NCBI RefSeq assembly: GCF_018474015.1
Contig: NZ_JAHCSG010000001.1
Coordinates: 124,001-188,000, forward strand
Length of the DNA: 64,000 bases
Direction of reading: 5' to 3'
Origin: Williamsia sp. CHRR-6
GTDB taxonomy: Bacteria > Actinomycetota > Actinomycetes > Mycobacteriales > Mycobacteriaceae
A model generated the notes under the pieces. The model had not been told where the DNA came from and did not search any database. It saw only the letters and a program-made list of their open reading frames with translations. Position 1 is the stretch's first letter. The number at the start of each line of letters is the position of its first letter. Both the position numbers and the translations under genes were made by a program. Positions 45,700 to 56,230 of this stretch are shown piece by piece.

Positions 45700-47535
45700 A
45701 TGGGAATCCCCCGTCACACGCGCCACTCGAATCCGCCTGAGCTCATCGGCACCGGGACGCGCATGTCCACCGGATCGCAAGTGCTGCGGGGCCAGAGCAC
45801 CACCGCGACGCAGCTGAGTTTCGACTCCGTTGTCGACTCAGGCTTCGACGCCCTGCTCAGTGAGGTCACCTTCGTGGTGGTGGATCTCGAGACGACCGGT
45901 GGCAGTCCACGAACCGACCGGATCACCGAGATCGGCGCGGTCAAGGTGCGTGGCGGTGAGGTGCTCGGTGAGCTCGCGACGTTGATCGATCCCGGGTGTC
46001 CCATCCCGCCGCATATCGTCTCCCTGACCGGCATCACCGAGGCCATGGTCTATCGGGCTCCCCGCATCGACGAGGTGTTGCCTGCGTTCCTCGAGTTCGC
46101 ACGCGGATGTGTTCTGGTCGCCCACAACGCACGGTTCGACACGGGTTTCCTGCGTGCCGCGGCCGCGGAGTCAGGCCACGCGTGGACCCTGCGACAGGTG
46201 CTGTGCACGGTCACCCTGGCGCGCCGGGTACTGCCACGCGACGAGCTGCCCACGGTCAAGTTGTCGGCGTTGGCCCGCCACTTCTCGGTGCCCACCACAC
46301 CGACCCACCGAGCTCTCGACGACGCACGTGCAACCGTGGAGGTGATGCACGCGCTGTTCGAGCGAGTGGGCAACATCGGCGTGCAGACCTATCGCGAGCT
46401 GCTGGACTACCTGCCGAATCTCACTCGCGCACAACGGGCCAAGCGCGACCTGACCGACGGGCTGCCGGCACGCCCAGGCGTCTACCTCTTCCGAGGTCCT
46501 ACCGACGAGGTGCTCTACGTCGGAACCGCAACCGATCTGCGTCGCCGTACCCGGCAATACTTCTCGGGTTCGGAGACCCGCAGCCGGATGCGCGAGATGA
46601 TCTCGCTGGCCACCCGGGTCGACCACGTCGAATGCGCGCACCGGCTCGAGGCCGGGGTCCGGGAACTACGCCTGCTGGCCGCGCACGCTCCGGCGTTCAA
46701 CCGACGCTCCACCGCACCGCATCGCGCCTGGTGGGTGTCCCTGACCGACGAGGCGTTCCCACGCCTGTCGATCACTCGCCGCCCGACCGAGACCGCAGTC
46801 GGTCCCATCCGATCGCGCGCCGACGCCAGCGCAGTCGCCGGGATCATCACCGCGGCCACCCGATTGCGATCCTGCACCCACCGGATAGGCGTCGCGGGCC
46901 TGCACACGTGCTCGGTCGACGACGGGCGCCGACCGGTGGGCGGCTGCCATGCCGCCGCCGCGGCCCCCCTGGGACCTACGGAGTACGGCGACCGGGTGAC
47001 CGCGGCCGCCGCGGTCATGGCCGGTCACGACGACGCCCCGCTGATCGCGACCCTGCAACGCCTGCACCGACTGTCGGAATCGGAGATGTTCGAGTCGGCG
47101 GCCCGGCTACGAGACCGCATCGACATCACCTTCGCCGCGCTGGGTCGGTGCCAGCTGCTCGCCGGACTGTGCGCAATCGCCGAGCTGGTCGCTGCGGGAC
47201 CGGATGGAACCGGTGGGTGGGAGCTGATCGTGGTGCGTCACGGGCAGCTCGCGGCCGCAGGCACCGCGCGTCGCGGTGTGCCTCCGATTCCGGTGGCCGC
47301 GGCACTGGCCGCATCTGCTCAGACCATCACCCCCGAAGCCGGCCCACTGCGCGGCGCACCCGCCGAAGAGGCCTGGCTGATCTACCGGTGGCTCACCTCT
47401 GGTGACACCCGGATCGTCTGCAGCACATCGGGTTTCACTTCCCCGGTCGGCTCGGCGGCGCGGTGGTCGACCTGGCGTGCGACTGCCGCCGCAGCCCGAT
47501 CGCGCTACCGCGAGCTGTTCGCCCTGGCGAGCTGA
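45700..47535 (+). CDS. DEDDh exonuclease-UvrC-like fusion (Rv2191 type)
   Basis: Two fused nuclease modules. The N-terminal DnaQ-like exonuclease has VVVDLETTGG (Exo I), LVAHNARFDTGFLR (Exo II) and HRALDDARATVEV (Exo III). The second half has a GIY-YIG domain (GVYLFRGPTDEVLYVGTATDLRRRTRQYF) as in UvrC and Cho, then a UVR-like region. About 611 aa from the ATG at 45700; an ATG at 45763 is an alternative and neither has a convincing ribosome site. Probably acts in DNA repair. M. tuberculosis Rv2191 has the same fusion. Confidence 0.88.
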   Translation: MGIPRHTRHSNPPELIGTGTRMSTGSQVLRGQSTTATQLSFDSVVDSGFDALLSEVTFVVVDLETTGGSPRTDRITEIGAVKVRGGEVLGELATLIDPGCPIPPHIVSLTGITEAMVYRAPRIDEVLPAFLEFARGCVLVAHNARFDTGFLRAAAAESGHAWTLRQVLCTVTLARRVLPRDELPTVKLSALARHFSVPTTPTHRALDDARATVEVMHALFERVGNIGVQTYRELLDYLPNLTRAQRAKRDLTDGLPARPGVYLFRGPTDEVLYVGTATDLRRRTRQYFSGSETRSRMREMISLATRVDHVECAHRLEAGVRELRLLAAHAPAFNRRSTAPHRAWWVSLTDEAFPRLSITRRPTETAVGPIRSRADASAVAGIITAATRLRSCTHRIGVAGLHTCSVDDGRRPVGGCHAAAAAPLGPTEYGDRVTAAAAVMAGHDDAPLIATLQRLHRLSESEMFESAARLRDRIDITFAALGRCQLLAGLCAIAELVAAGPDGTGGWELIVVRHGQLAAAGTARRGVPPIPVAAALAASAQTITPEAGPLRGAPAEEAWLIYRWLTSGDTRIVCSTSGFTSPVGSAARWSTWRATAAAARSRYRELFALAS

Positions 47536-47581
47536 GGGATTCACCCCGGCGAGGTCGTCGCGAACGCCTAGAGTTGGACAG

Positions 47582-47857
47582 ATGATCACGGCCATCGTCC
47601 TCATCTCCGCCGACGTGCACACCATCCCCGAGACCGCCCAGGCCGTCGCCGACGTCGACGGGGTCAGCGAGGTCTACTCGTGCGCAGGTGACGTCGACCT
47701 CATCGCGAAGGTGTCGGTTCGTGACCATGAACAGATCGCCACCGTGGTGACCGCGACCATCAACCGACTGCCCGGCGTGCGCCACACCGCCACCCACATC
47801 GCCTTCAAGAGCTATTCGAGCTCCGACATCGAGGCCGGGTTCTCGATCGGCGAGTGA
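47582..47857 (+). CDS. Stand-alone Lrp/AsnC ligand-binding (RAM) domain protein
   Basis: A 91-aa protein made only of the RAM domain: ITAIVLISADVHTIPETAQAVADV, the GDVDLIAKVSVRD motif, and the C-terminal HIAFKSYSSSDIE. It lacks the helix-turn-helix of full Lrp proteins. Such proteins bind amino acids and may modulate a full-length regulator; the neighbour trpD suggests a link to amino-acid metabolism. ATG at 47582; it is convergent with trpD. Confidence 0.88.
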   Translation: MITAIVLISADVHTIPETAQAVADVDGVSEVYSCAGDVDLIAKVSVRDHEQIATVVTATINRLPGVRHTATHIAFKSYSSSDIEAGFSIGE

Positions 47858-47883
47858 CCGCGACGCGGTTCGCCGATCCCGTC

Positions 47884-48996
47884 TCAGGAGAACGCGATCC
47901 ACCGATCCAGCAGCGCCGCCGCCGCACCGGTGTCGAGCACCTTCGCCGCCCGCCGCAGACCGTCGCGCATCCGCTCGTAGAGAACCTCCGAGTGCGGGTT
48001 CTGCTCTGCCGACCCACCCACGAGACCGAGATCTTCCACCGGCGCCGCGGCCATGTCGAAAGCCACGATGGCCGCCGCCGAGTTGAGCAGCACCGCATCT
48101 CGGACCGCACCCGCGCGCCCGGCGAACAGATCGCGCGCCACGTTGGCGTTGACTTCGGCGTCGCCCCCACGCAGGTCGGCCGGATCACACCTGGCGACCC
48201 CGACCCGATCGGGATCGAACGCGACCCGGGTCACCGTGCCTCCCGACGCGATCCACACCACCGAGGTGGTGGTGGTGGTCAGCTCGTCGAGACCGTCGTC
48301 CCCGCGCACCACCAGCGTCGAATCACCCCGTGCGGCAAAGGCTTGCGCCATCACCGCCGCCAGGTCGGCAAAGGCGCAGCCCACCAGTCCCGCAGAGGGC
48401 TGAGCTGGGTTGGTCAGGGGGCCCAGGACGTTGAACACCGTCGGGATCCCGATCTCTTTGCGCGGCGCGGATGCGTAGCGCAGTGCGGGGTGGAACACGG
48501 GTGCGAAACAGAACCCGATACCGATCTCGGCGACCGAGCGGGCGACCGCGCCGGCATCGCGCGTGATGTCGACGCCGAGACTCTCGAGGACATCGGCACC
48601 GCCGCTTCGTGAGGACGCGGCTCGGTTGCCGTGTTTGACCACCGGGACACCGGCGGCGGCCACCACCACCGAGGACATCGTCGAGATGTTGACGGTGTGC
48701 GAGCGATCGCCGCCGGTGCCCACGATGTCGACCGCCGCACCATCGATGTGCACCCGCTGCGCGTGCGCCAACATCTCGGCGGCCAGCGCGTTGAGTTCGC
48801 TCGCGGTGGGACCCTTGATCTTCATCGCCACGCCGAATGCTGCGATCTGGGCGGCGGTGGCGTTGTCGGACATGATCTCGTTCATCGCCCAGCGCGCATG
48901 GGCCTCCGACAGCGCGCCACCGGCGGCCAACTGTCCGATGATCGAGGGCCAGGTGGCCGGCGTGTCCACGTCGTTCGACGACCCCGCACTGTTCAT
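47884..48996 (-). CDS. trpD: Anthranilate phosphoribosyltransferase TrpD
   Basis: Second step of tryptophan synthesis, joining anthranilate to PRPP. The 370-aa sequence has [18 protein letters not shown] (PRPP loop, near residue 90), [45 protein letters not shown], and [12 protein letters not shown]. Not clustered with other trp genes; position matches Rv2192c next to ctaE. Confidence 0.95.
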   Translation of the reverse strand: MNSAGSSNDVDTPATWPSIIGQLAAGGALSEAHARWAMNEIMSDNATAAQIAAFGVAMKIKGPTASELNALAAEMLAHAQRVHIDGAAVDIVGTGGDRSHTVNISTMSSVVVAAAGVPVVKHGNRAASSRSGGADVLESLGVDITRDAGAVARSVAEIGIGFCFAPVFHPALRYASAPRKEIGIPTVFNVLGPLTNPAQPSAGLVGCAFADLAAVMAQAFAARGDSTLVVRGDDGLDELTTTTTSVVWIASGGTVTRVAFDPDRVGVARCDPADLRGGDAEVNANVARDLFAGRAGAVRDAVLLNSAAAIVAFDMAAAPVEDLGLVGGSAEQNPHSEVLYERMRDGLRRAAKVLDTGAAAALLDRWIAFS

Positions 48997-49056
48997 GGGG
49001 TCACAGCGTATTCGCCACCGATCTCCACCCCCGAGTCAGCTCGCCGCCCACGCGAG

Positions 49057-49518
49057 TCAGGGTCGCTGCAGAACCTGCCAGCCCAGAACCTCACCGTCGT
49101 GTCGGGCTCCCAGACCCGCCATCCGCGCACGCTCCTGCGAGCAGTGCAGAGCGTCGACGAGTTGAGCGCGGGCCAGCACCAGCAACACCGACCCCTCGCC
49201 GGCACGCGCACCGGGATCGGAACTCGAGCCCTCGACACGCTCGTATCCGTCCTGTTCGGCAACCGAGACCGCTTCGTCGACACGATCCGGTGGCATCGCC
49301 AGGAAGTGCGCCAGCACCGCCTGCTCCGTGGGCACCCACCTCGACGCCTCCAGGACCGACGAGCTCGCCGCAGCCTGGTCGAAGCTCTCAGCGACCACGA
49401 CGAGATCGGGATCACCGGGGCCCAGGTCCGCATCCGCCGCCGACCCCCGGGAGAAGCGGGCCAGAATCCGCCGAACTGCCCCCTGACGCACCGGTTTTCC
49501 GTTCAGATCGCGTGCCAT
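49057..49518 (-). CDS. Conserved hypothetical protein between trpD and ctaE
   Basis: A 153-aa soluble protein starting [19 protein letters not shown], with core [20 protein letters not shown] and C-terminal [15 protein letters not shown] recognise no family; the layout of a short basic start and alpha/beta core suggests a real gene, and a longer frame on the other strand has biased, non-protein-like composition. Divergent from ctaE across 80 bases. Confidence 0.6.
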   Translation of the reverse strand: MARDLNGKPVRQGAVRRILARFSRGSAADADLGPGDPDLVVVAESFDQAAASSSVLEASRWVPTEQAVLAHFLAMPPDRVDEAVSVAEQDGYERVEGSSSDPGARAGEGSVLLVLARAQLVDALHCSQERARMAGLGARHDGEVLGWQVLQRP

Positions 49519-49585
49519 CGCCGCCCTTTCGAAGAAACGCTCGTGATTTATCCGACCCCGATGGTCAGGAGGTACTACGAACCGT

Positions 49586-49591
49586 CATACT
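49586..49591 (+). promoter_or_regulatory. Candidate -10 element for a leaderless ctaE transcript
   Basis: CATACT ends seven bases before the ctaE GTG, so transcription would begin at or next to the start codon. There is no ribosome site in the intervening bases; an AGGAGG lies about 30 bases upstream. Leaderless mRNAs are common in this order. Confidence 0.4.
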
Positions 49592-49598
49592 CGAACAC

Positions 49599-50210
49599 GT
49601 GACTAGCGCTGTAAGTACCTCGGGCACGGCCATCACCTCGAGAGTGCACTCACTCAACCGACCGAACATGGTCAGTGTGGGCACCATCGTCTGGCTGTCC
49701 AGTGAGCTCATGTTCTTCGCCGGCCTGTTCGCCATGTACTTCGTGGCACGGTCGAACTCCGGCGGCGACTGGCCACCGGAGCCCACCAAGCTCAACCTGT
49801 ACCTGGCCATCCCGGTGACCGCAGTCCTGGTGATGTCGTCAGTCACCTGCCAGATGGGTGTCTTTGCCGCCGAGCGCGGTGACGTCTTCGGTCTGCGTCG
49901 CTGGTACATCATCACCTTCGTGATGGGCGCGTTCTTCGTCGCCGGTCAGGGCTACGAGTACTACCACCTGGTGCACGAGGGCACGACGCTGTCGTCCAGC
50001 GCCTACGGCTCGGTCTTCTACATGGCGACCGGCTTCCACGGGCTGCACGTGATCGGCGGCCTCGTCGCCTTCATCTTCCTGCTGATCCGGACCAAGCTGA
50101 GCAAGTTCACCCCAGCCCAGGCCACCGCCGCAATCGTCGTGTCCTACTACTGGCACTTCGTCGACATCGTGTGGATCGGCCTGTTCGCCACCATCTACTT
50201 CATCCGGTGA
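49599..50210 (+). CDS. ctaE: Cytochrome c oxidase subunit III CtaE
   Basis: A 203-aa membrane subunit of the aa3 oxidase with five membrane helices. The start [28 protein letters not shown] equals the mycobacterial protein, which fixes the GTG at 49599. Conserved FHGLHVIGG and [15 protein letters not shown] helices are seen. First gene of ctaE-qcrCAB, encoding parts of the bc1-aa3 supercomplex. Confidence 0.96.
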   Translation: MTSAVSTSGTAITSRVHSLNRPNMVSVGTIVWLSSELMFFAGLFAMYFVARSNSGGDWPPEPTKLNLYLAIPVTAVLVMSSVTCQMGVFAAERGDVFGLRRWYIITFVMGAFFVAGQGYEYYHLVHEGTTLSSSAYGSVFYMATGFHGLHVIGGLVAFIFLLIRTKLSKFTPAQATAAIVVSYYWHFVDIVWIGLFATIYFIR

Positions 50211-50278
50211 CCGCCCGGCCGGTCATGACACGGCCAGCCTGGTCACCAGCTCAACAGATTTCGACAGAGAGAGCACAG

Positions 50279-51187
50279 ATGAGTTCACCCACTCCCGCCG
50301 GCCCATCGGAAGACGCCACCGCGCCCGTCCCGGCCACCGACCCGCAGCGGGCCAAGGCTCGGCGCAAGCTGCGTCGGCGCGCGTCCGGCGCGCTGTTGCT
50401 GCTGGCCGGCCTCGTCGTCGCCGGTGGGCTGGCCTCGGTCATCACCCCCACCCCGCAGGTGGCCACCGCAGAGACGCAGAGCAACGCCGCTCTCATCCAG
50501 GACGGCAAGAAGCTCTACGAGACCGCGTGCATCACCTGTCACGGCAAGAACCTCGACGGCGTCGCGCAGCGCGGCCCGTCGCTGGTCGGTACCGGTGACG
50601 CTTCGGTCTACTTCCAGGTGTCCTCCGGGCGCATGCCCGCCGTCCGCGGCGAAGCACAGGTCGCTCGCAAACCACCGAAGTTCACCGAGGCGCAGGTCGA
50701 CCAACTCGGCGCCTACATCCAGTCCGTCGGTGGCGGCCCCCAGGTGGTCTACGCCAAGAACGCAGATGGCTCGGTGAAGATGAAAGACGGCTATCCGGTC
50801 ATCGCACAGGGCGAGTTGCGCGGCACCAACATCGGTCTGGGCAGCGAGCTGTTCCGCCTCAACTGCGCGTCATGCCACAACTTCACCGGTCGCGGTGGTG
50901 CCCTCTCCTCGGGTAAGTACGCGCCTCACCTCGACCCGGCCAACGAGCAACAGATCTACACCGCCATGCTCACCGGCCCGCAGAACATGCCGAAGTTCTC
51001 CGACCGCCAGCTCACCCCGGAGGAGAAGAAGGAGATCATCGGCTACGTGCGCTACGCCAGCGAAACCCACCCGCAGGGCGGCTACGCCCTCGGTGGTTTC
51101 GGCCCCGTGTCCGAGGGAATGGCCATGTGGGTGGTCGGTGTGGTCGCGATCGTCGCATCAGCTATGTGGATTGGATCTCGTTCATGA
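50279..51187 (+). CDS. qcrC: Diheme cytochrome c subunit QcrC of the bc1 complex
   Basis: A 302-aa membrane-anchored cytochrome with two heme-binding motifs, [11 protein letters not shown] (about residue 83) and [11 protein letters not shown] (about 200). An N-terminal helix ([20 protein letters not shown]) and a C-terminal helix ([17 protein letters not shown]) flank the heme domains. In actinobacteria the diheme QcrC passes electrons directly to the aa3 oxidase, replacing soluble cytochrome c. ATG overlap with qcrA at the end. Confidence 0.96.
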   Translation: MSSPTPAGPSEDATAPVPATDPQRAKARRKLRRRASGALLLLAGLVVAGGLASVITPTPQVATAETQSNAALIQDGKKLYETACITCHGKNLDGVAQRGPSLVGTGDASVYFQVSSGRMPAVRGEAQVARKPPKFTEAQVDQLGAYIQSVGGGPQVVYAKNADGSVKMKDGYPVIAQGELRGTNIGLGSELFRLNCASCHNFTGRGGALSSGKYAPHLDPANEQQIYTAMLTGPQNMPKFSDRQLTPEEKKEIIGYVRYASETHPQGGYALGGFGPVSEGMAMWVVGVVAIVASAMWIGSRS

Positions 51188-52359
51188 GTGACGCGCAGCA
51201 GTCTCCGCAGCCCTCGGAGGAAGAACTGCAGAAGATGTCCCACGACGAGCTGGTGAAGCTCGGCACCAACCTCGACGGGGTGGAGATCATCCATCGCCGC
51301 GAGCGATTCCCCGAGCCAGGGACCAAGGCCGAGAAGCGCGCCGAGCGCACTGTCGCGACCTGGTTCGTGATCGCAGGGGTGTCGGCGGTCGCCTGTTTCG
51401 TCATCTTCCTGTTCAACCACTGGGAGTTCGTCCTCCCGGACCAGAAGAACTATCTGCTCTACACGCTCAACACCCCGTTGATCGGGATCACCTTCGGTGT
51501 CTCGATTCTGGCCTTCGGCGTCGGGATCATCCAGTACACCAAGAAGTTCATCCCCGAGGAGATCTCGGTTCAGGACCGTCACGACGGTGGATCCAACGCC
51601 GTCGACAAAGCCACTGCGGCGGCCATGTTCGTCGACGCCGGCACCACCTCCACCTTCGGCCGCCGCAAGATGATCATCGGCTCGGCGGCATTCGGCCTCG
51701 GCGCCTTCGCCGTGACCGGCGTGGTCGCACTGCTTGGCGGCATCGTCAAGAACCCGTGGGCCAAGGGCAAAGACGCCGAGCTCTGGCACACCGGGTGGTC
51801 GCCGATCTACAACGACCCCAAGACGCCGAACGAGACGGTGTACCTGCGTCGCGACACCGGAGACCCGAATCAGGTGGTCCTGGTTCGGCCCGAGGATCTC
51901 GACGCCGGCAGCATGGAGACGGTGTTCCCGTGGCGCAAGTCCGACGGCCTCGGCGAGACCGAGGAGTCGCGTGAGAAGCTTCACAAGGGCCTGAAGCTGG
52001 TGCGTAATCCCGTCATGTTGATTCGCCTACGGTCGTCCGACACTGCCAGGGTGACCAAGCGCAAGGGCCAAGAAAGCTTCAACTACGGCGACTATTTCGC
52101 CTACACAAAGGTGTGTTCGCACCTCGGGTGCCCCACCTCGCTCTATGAGCAGCAGACGAACCGGATCTTGTGCCCCTGTCACCAGAGTCAGTTCAACGCA
52201 CTCGAATACGGCAAGCCGATCTTCGGACCCGCGGCCCGGGCACTGGCGCAGTTGCCGTTGACGGTGGACGATAGGGGATACATGGTTGCAGCAGGTGACT
52301 ACATCGAGCCCGTCGGACCCGCTTTTTGGGAGCGGGGCCAGGGGAAGGACAAGCCATGA
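51184..52359 (+). CDS. qcrA: Rieske iron-sulfur subunit QcrA
   Basis: A 391-aa subunit with three N-terminal membrane helices, as in other actinobacteria (one helix elsewhere). The Rieske domain near the C-terminus has [12 protein letters not shown] and CPCHQSQFN, giving the two Cys-His pairs of the 2Fe-2S cluster. ATG at 51184 overlaps the qcrC stop; its own stop overlaps qcrB. Confidence 0.96.
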   Translation: MSDAQQSPQPSEEELQKMSHDELVKLGTNLDGVEIIHRRERFPEPGTKAEKRAERTVATWFVIAGVSAVACFVIFLFNHWEFVLPDQKNYLLYTLNTPLIGITFGVSILAFGVGIIQYTKKFIPEEISVQDRHDGGSNAVDKATAAAMFVDAGTTSTFGRRKMIIGSAAFGLGAFAVTGVVALLGGIVKNPWAKGKDAELWHTGWSPIYNDPKTPNETVYLRRDTGDPNQVVLVRPEDLDAGSMETVFPWRKSDGLGETEESREKLHKGLKLVRNPVMLIRLRSSDTARVTKRKGQESFNYGDYFAYTKVCSHLGCPTSLYEQQTNRILCPCHQSQFNALEYGKPIFGPAARALAQLPLTVDDRGYMVAAGDYIEPVGPAFWERGQGKDKP

Positions 52360-53984
52360 CCGTAATTGCGGACAGAGTGGCCGTTCAGGCCGAAGAAGTT
52401 GATTCGCGGTACCACCTAGCCGCCGGTGTTCGTCGTCAGATCAACAAGGTCTTCCCGACGCACTGGTCGTTCCTCCTCGGCGAGGTGGCGCTGTACAGCT
52501 TCATCATTCTTCTGATCTCCGGCGTGTATCTCACGCTTTTCTTCGACCCGTCGATGGCCGAGGTGACCTACAACGGGTCCTACCAGCCGCTCGTCGGTGT
52601 CGAGATGAGCAAGGCCTACGCCACCGCGCTGGACATCTCCTTCGATGTCCGCGGCGGACTCTTCGTGCGTCAGATCCACCACTGGGCGGCACTGCTGTTC
52701 GCCGCGGCGATCATCGTGCACATGATGCGCGTGTTCTTCACCGGTGCATTCCGTCGCCCGCGCGAAGCCAACTGGGTCATCGGCTGCTTCTTGCTGATGC
52801 TGGCCATGTTCGAGGGATTCTTCGGCTACTCGCTGCCCGACGACCTGCTCTCAGGTACCGGTGTCCGCGCGGCCATGTCGGGCATCGTGATGGGAATCCC
52901 GGTGGTGGGCACATGGATCCACTGGGCCCTGTTCGGTGGTGACTTCCCCGGCGAGATCATCATCCCGAGGCTCTACATCCTGCACGTGCTGCTGTTCCCG
53001 GGGATCATCCTTGCGCTGATCGGCGCGCACCTGGCACTCGTGTGGTACCAGAAGCACACCCAGTTCCCCGGCCCCGGCCGAACCGAGAACAACGTGGTCG
53101 GCGTGCGCATTCTGCCGGTGTTCGCGACCAAGGCCGGCGCGTTCTTCGCGGTGGTCGTCGGCATCCTGTCGATCATGGCGGGTGTACTGCAGATCAACCC
53201 GATCTGGGTGCTCGGACCGTACAACCCGGCACATGTCTCGGCTGGATCCCAGCCCGACATCTACATGATGTGGACCGACGGCCTGGCCCGGCTGATGCCG
53301 GCGTGGGAGGTCTACTTCGGCAACCGCTACATGATCCCCGCGATCTTCTGGGTCGTCGTGATCATCGGCATCGTCGTGACCGCCATGATCGCCTACCCGT
53401 GGATCGAGAAGCGGCTCACCGGCGACGATGCGCACCACAACCTCCTGCAGCGTCCCCGCGACGTCCCGGTGCGCACCGCGATCGGCGCCATGGCTCTGGC
53501 GTTCTACGTGGTCCTGACGCTGTCGTGCATGAACGACATCATCGCGCTGAAGTTCCACATCTCGCTCAACGCGACCACCTGGATCGGCCGTATCGGCCTG
53601 GTGGTGCTGCCGCCGCTGGTCTACTACATCACCTACCGGTGGGCGTTGGCTCTGCAGCGCAGCGACCGCGCGGTGCTGGAGCACGGCATCGAGACCGGCA
53701 TCATCAAGCGCCTGCCGCAGGGCGAGTACATCGAGGTGCACCAGCCGCTGGGGCCGGTCGACGACCACGGTCACCCGATCCCACTCCCCTACCAGGGTGC
53801 GGCGCTGCCCAAGCGGATGAACAAGCTGGGTTCGGCCGGAGCACCTGGTTCTGGCTCGCTCATGGTGGCCGACTCGCCCGAGGAGCAGGCTCTGAACGCA
53901 CGTCTCGCCCACGAGGCTCACGTTCAGGAGCACGAGGCGCTGTCCAAGCTGCAGGCCAAGGGCGGCAAGATGCTCGAGAAGTAG
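52356..53984 (+). CDS. qcrB: Cytochrome b subunit QcrB
   Basis: The quinol-oxidising core of the bc1 complex, 542 aa with about eight to nine helices. Heme ligands lie in [30 protein letters not shown]-type segments (two short pieces IHHWAALLF and [10 protein letters not shown]) and later helices with [29 protein letters not shown] is the quinol-site signature. The long hydrophilic C-terminus ([16 protein letters not shown]) is typical of actinobacteria. Followed by a terminator. Confidence 0.96.
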   Translation: MTVIADRVAVQAEEVDSRYHLAAGVRRQINKVFPTHWSFLLGEVALYSFIILLISGVYLTLFFDPSMAEVTYNGSYQPLVGVEMSKAYATALDISFDVRGGLFVRQIHHWAALLFAAAIIVHMMRVFFTGAFRRPREANWVIGCFLLMLAMFEGFFGYSLPDDLLSGTGVRAAMSGIVMGIPVVGTWIHWALFGGDFPGEIIIPRLYILHVLLFPGIILALIGAHLALVWYQKHTQFPGPGRTENNVVGVRILPVFATKAGAFFAVVVGILSIMAGVLQINPIWVLGPYNPAHVSAGSQPDIYMMWTDGLARLMPAWEVYFGNRYMIPAIFWVVVIIGIVVTAMIAYPWIEKRLTGDDAHHNLLQRPRDVPVRTAIGAMALAFYVVLTLSCMNDIIALKFHISLNATTWIGRIGLVVLPPLVYYITYRWALALQRSDRAVLEHGIETGIIKRLPQGEYIEVHQPLGPVDDHGHPIPLPYQGAALPKRMNKLGSAGAPGSGSLMVADSPEEQALNARLAHEAHVQEHEALSKLQAKGGKMLEK

Positions 53985-54006
53985 TCACTTCTCCTACGTC
54001 GACGGC

Positions 54007-54042
54007 ACAGGCCGGTACTTCCGCAAGGAGGTGCCGGCCTGT
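54007..54042 (+). terminator. Terminator after ctaE-qcrCAB
   Basis: ACAGGCCGG...CCGGCCTGT: a perfect 9-base outer stem with an inner partly paired TACTTCC/GGAGGTG extension, about 22 bases after the qcrB stop, followed by TCTGTTG. Confidence 0.8.
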
Positions 54043-54114
54043 TCTGTTGCCGTCGGCGCGTGCGCGAGAAGGTGCTTTCTCGAATCGCCGCTCAGCGTTG
54101 GCGATCACGACCGA

Positions 54115-54627
54115 TCACCACGGATCACCGTCCCGCATATCGGCGATGAGTGTCTGGCCGGGGGCGTCGGGTAGGCCCCACACCATCACGCTTCCCCGAT
54201 CGTCGGGTGTCGGTTCCAGCCCTGCCACGCTCAACGCAACCAGTGTGCCGGTCCACGGCACCCACCCGCGTCGCAAGTACAAACTGCGGCCGGCGTCGCT
54301 GGCCGACAACGCACCGAATTCGTATCCGGTGACGATGATCGCGGCGACGTCGTCCATCACCAACCCACCGATCCCGTTGCGCTGGGCGTCGGGGGCCACG
54401 GCGACGGCCTCGACGTACCCGACACGACGCCATCGGCCTGCGTGGTGTAACCGACGAGCGACCACAGCGGCATGGCCGATCAGCCTGCCCTCGGTGTCCT
54501 CAGCCATCACGTGGATTCCGCCGAGCGCATGGTCGAAGTCGTCGTCGGAAAAGTCGTCGCCGAACACCTCATCGAGCAGCCGTCGGAGATCGCTGAGGGC
54601 TGCCGAACTCAGGTCTGCGGTGTGCAT
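54115..54627 (-). CDS. Aminoglycoside 2'-N-acetyltransferase-like protein, AAC(2')-I family
   Basis: A 170-aa GNAT protein with the layout of mycobacterial AAC(2')-Ic. HTADLSSAALSDLRRLL, FDHALGGIHV, IGHAAVVARRL, GYVEAVAVAPDAQRNGIG (acetyl-CoA loop), FGALSASDAGRSLYLRRGWVPWTG and DDRGSVMVWGLP all correspond to the family. The family acetylates the 2'-amino group of gentamicin-type drugs; the physiological substrate may be different. M. tuberculosis has its aac gene elsewhere, so this position in the cytochrome region is unusual. No ribosome site precedes the ATG, which lies five bases after a hairpin. Confidence 0.85.
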   Translation of the reverse strand: MHTADLSSAALSDLRRLLDEVFGDDFSDDDFDHALGGIHVMAEDTEGRLIGHAAVVARRLHHAGRWRRVGYVEAVAVAPDAQRNGIGGLVMDDVAAIIVTGYEFGALSASDAGRSLYLRRGWVPWTGTLVALSVAGLEPTPDDRGSVMVWGLPDAPGQTLIADMRDGDPW

Positions 54628-54632
54628 ACGAC

Positions 54633-54662
54633 GGAGGGCGGGTGCACCAGCACCCGCCCTCC
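54633..54662 (-). terminator. Hairpin terminator of ctaC-ctaF, ending five bases before the aac(2')-like start
   Basis: GGAGGGCGGGTGC-ACCA-GCACCCGCCCTCC, a perfect 13-base stem with a 4-base loop, about 50 bases beyond the ctaF stop. On the minus strand the only SD-like GGAGGG is in the upstream arm and would be paired when the hairpin folds. Confidence 0.8.
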
Positions 54663-54710
54663 GCGTCGTGTTCTCAGTGCCGTCCGTGCGCGACGGCCGA
54701 CGGTTGTCTC

Positions 54711-55127
54711 TCAGTGCTTCTCTGGTCCCACGTGGTACTCGAAGACGAGTCCACCGACGGCGGTGATGATCGCGACCGCGCCGACGGCAACCAACCAGAA
54801 GTTGGCAGTGGCCAGGGCGACTGCGAACAACGCGGCCGAGGCGGCAATGAGGATCGGCCAGAACGACCCGGGGCTGAAGAAGCCCAACTCACCCGCACCG
54901 TCTTCGATCTCGGCGTCTTCGAAGTCCTCAGGGCGGATGTCGACGCGGCGAGCGACGAATCTGAAGTACGTGCCGATGATCAAGGTCAGTCCGCCGGTCA
55001 TGACGATGCCGGTGACACCCACCCACTCCACGTTGCGGGAGGAGAACCCGGTGAAGATGCCGTAGAGCACGGCAGTCCCGAAAAAGAAGACGGTCAGGAT
55101 CTCGAAGATGCGGGCCTCGATTTTCAC
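54711..55127 (-). CDS. ctaF: Cytochrome c oxidase subunit IV CtaF
   Basis: A 138-aa actinobacterial subunit IV with four membrane helices (starts at about residues 5, 34, 84 and 107) and the acidic loop [20 protein letters not shown]. It is specific to the actinobacterial aa3 oxidase. ATG at 55127 overlaps the ctaC stop by four bases. Confidence 0.95.
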   Translation of the reverse strand: MKIEARIFEILTVFFFGTAVLYGIFTGFSSRNVEWVGVTGIVMTGGLTLIIGTYFRFVARRVDIRPEDFEDAEIEDGAGELGFFSPGSFWPILIAASAALFAVALATANFWLVAVGAVAIITAVGGLVFEYHVGPEKH

Positions 55128-56230
55128 TGCTGAACTCCTTGCACCGTGCAGCCCGGGATGGACGTGTTCTGGGTGTCACCGTTCTTCTGCGGGGTGGACT
55201 TACCCGAGGTGGAACGGCGGGTGTCGTATGGGTGCGTGGTCACCGAGACAGGTTGCTCGCAGATCTTCTTCAACGCCTCGGCGTTCGTCAGCGAGGGATC
55301 TTTAGCCCGCATCCGGATGTAGGCCTCGAACTTCTGCGGCGTCACCGCACGAACCTCGAAGTTCATCATCGAGTGGTACGTGCCGCACATCTCCGCGCAG
55401 CGGCCGACAAAGGCCCCCGTGCGGTCGATGGAGCTGACCTGCCAGCGATTGTCCTGGTGGTTCTGCTTGGGGAACGGGAACACGTCGCGCTTGAACAGAA
55501 ATTCCGGCACCCAGAACGAGTGGATGACGTCGGCGGCGGCCTGCTCGAACTCGATGCGCTTGCCGGTCGGCAGCACCAAGACCGGGATCTCGTCCGAACT
55601 GCCCTGAGTCTCGATCTTGTCGAACTTCAGGTAGTTACGGATGTCGTCGTCGCGACCGCCGGCCGGCAGCGGGACTTCCTTGCCCTCGCGCTTCTCACGC
55701 TCGCGTTGGAACTCGAACGGGCTGCCGTTGCGCTCGAAACCGTTGTACTTCTCGCCGTTGTCCATCGTCACCTGGCGGTATCCGAACTTCCAGTTCCACT
55801 GGAACGCGGTGATGTCGACGACCACGGCCGGATCGGCCTGCTTGGCCTCCACCTTGTTCTGGACGATGATTGTGAAGTAGAAGAGCACCGCGACGATGAT
55901 CAGCGGGATCACGGTGTAAGTGAGCTCCAGCGGCACGTTGTAGGCGGTCTGACGGGGGAACTCTTCGTCTGCGGTCAGCGGTCCGCGGCCCTTGCGCCGG
56001 TGGAAGGTGATGGTCCAGAAGGTCAGACTCCACACGATGATCCCCATCAGCAGCGCAGCGACCACCGACCAGGTCCACAGGTGGCGCATGTCCTGCGCTT
56101 CGGGGGTAACACCCTTGGGCCAACCGAAGCGCATGGCTTCGTCCAGGCTGCAGCCCGTCATGAGAAACGAACTGAGCCCCAGAGCCGCAAGCGCTGTGAA
56201 CTGCTTCAGTCGCCGTCCACCGAGTGTCAT
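55124..56230 (-). CDS. ctaC: Cytochrome c oxidase subunit II CtaC
   Basis: A 368-aa lipoprotein subunit: lipobox LMTGC near residue 28, two membrane helices, and the CuA domain with [12 protein letters not shown] and [16 protein letters not shown] (Cys, Glu, Cys, His, Met ligands). An extra loop rich in charged residues ([17 protein letters not shown]) is typical of actinobacterial CtaC. I use the ATG at 56230 with GGAAAGG seven bases upstream; a GTG two codons earlier is possible. Divergent from asnB. Confidence 0.95.
   Translation of the reverse strand: MTLGGRRLKQFTALAALGLSSFLMTGCSLDEAMRFGWPKGVTPEAQDMRHLWTWSVVAALLMGIIVWSLTFWTITFHRRKGRGPLTADEEFPRQTAYNVPLELTYTVIPLIIVAVLFYFTIIVQNKVEAKQADPAVVVDITAFQWNWKFGYRQVTMDNGEKYNGFERNGSPFEFQREREKREGKEVPLPAGGRDDDIRNYLKFDKIETQGSSDEIPVLVLPTGKRIEFEQAAADVIHSFWVPEFLFKRDVFPFPKQNHQDNRWQVSSIDRTGAFVGRCAEMCGTYHSMMNFEVRAVTPQKFEAYIRMRAKDPSLTNAEALKKICEQPVSVTTHPYDTRRSTSGKSTPQKNGDTQNTSIPGCTVQGVQQ

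Noticed and set aside
48631-49602. A 323-residue plus-strand frame across the trpD-ctaE region.
   Set aside because: It runs antisense to the trpD start and the 153-aa gene, and its His/Arg/Gly-rich composition is that of a shadow of GC-rich coding DNA.
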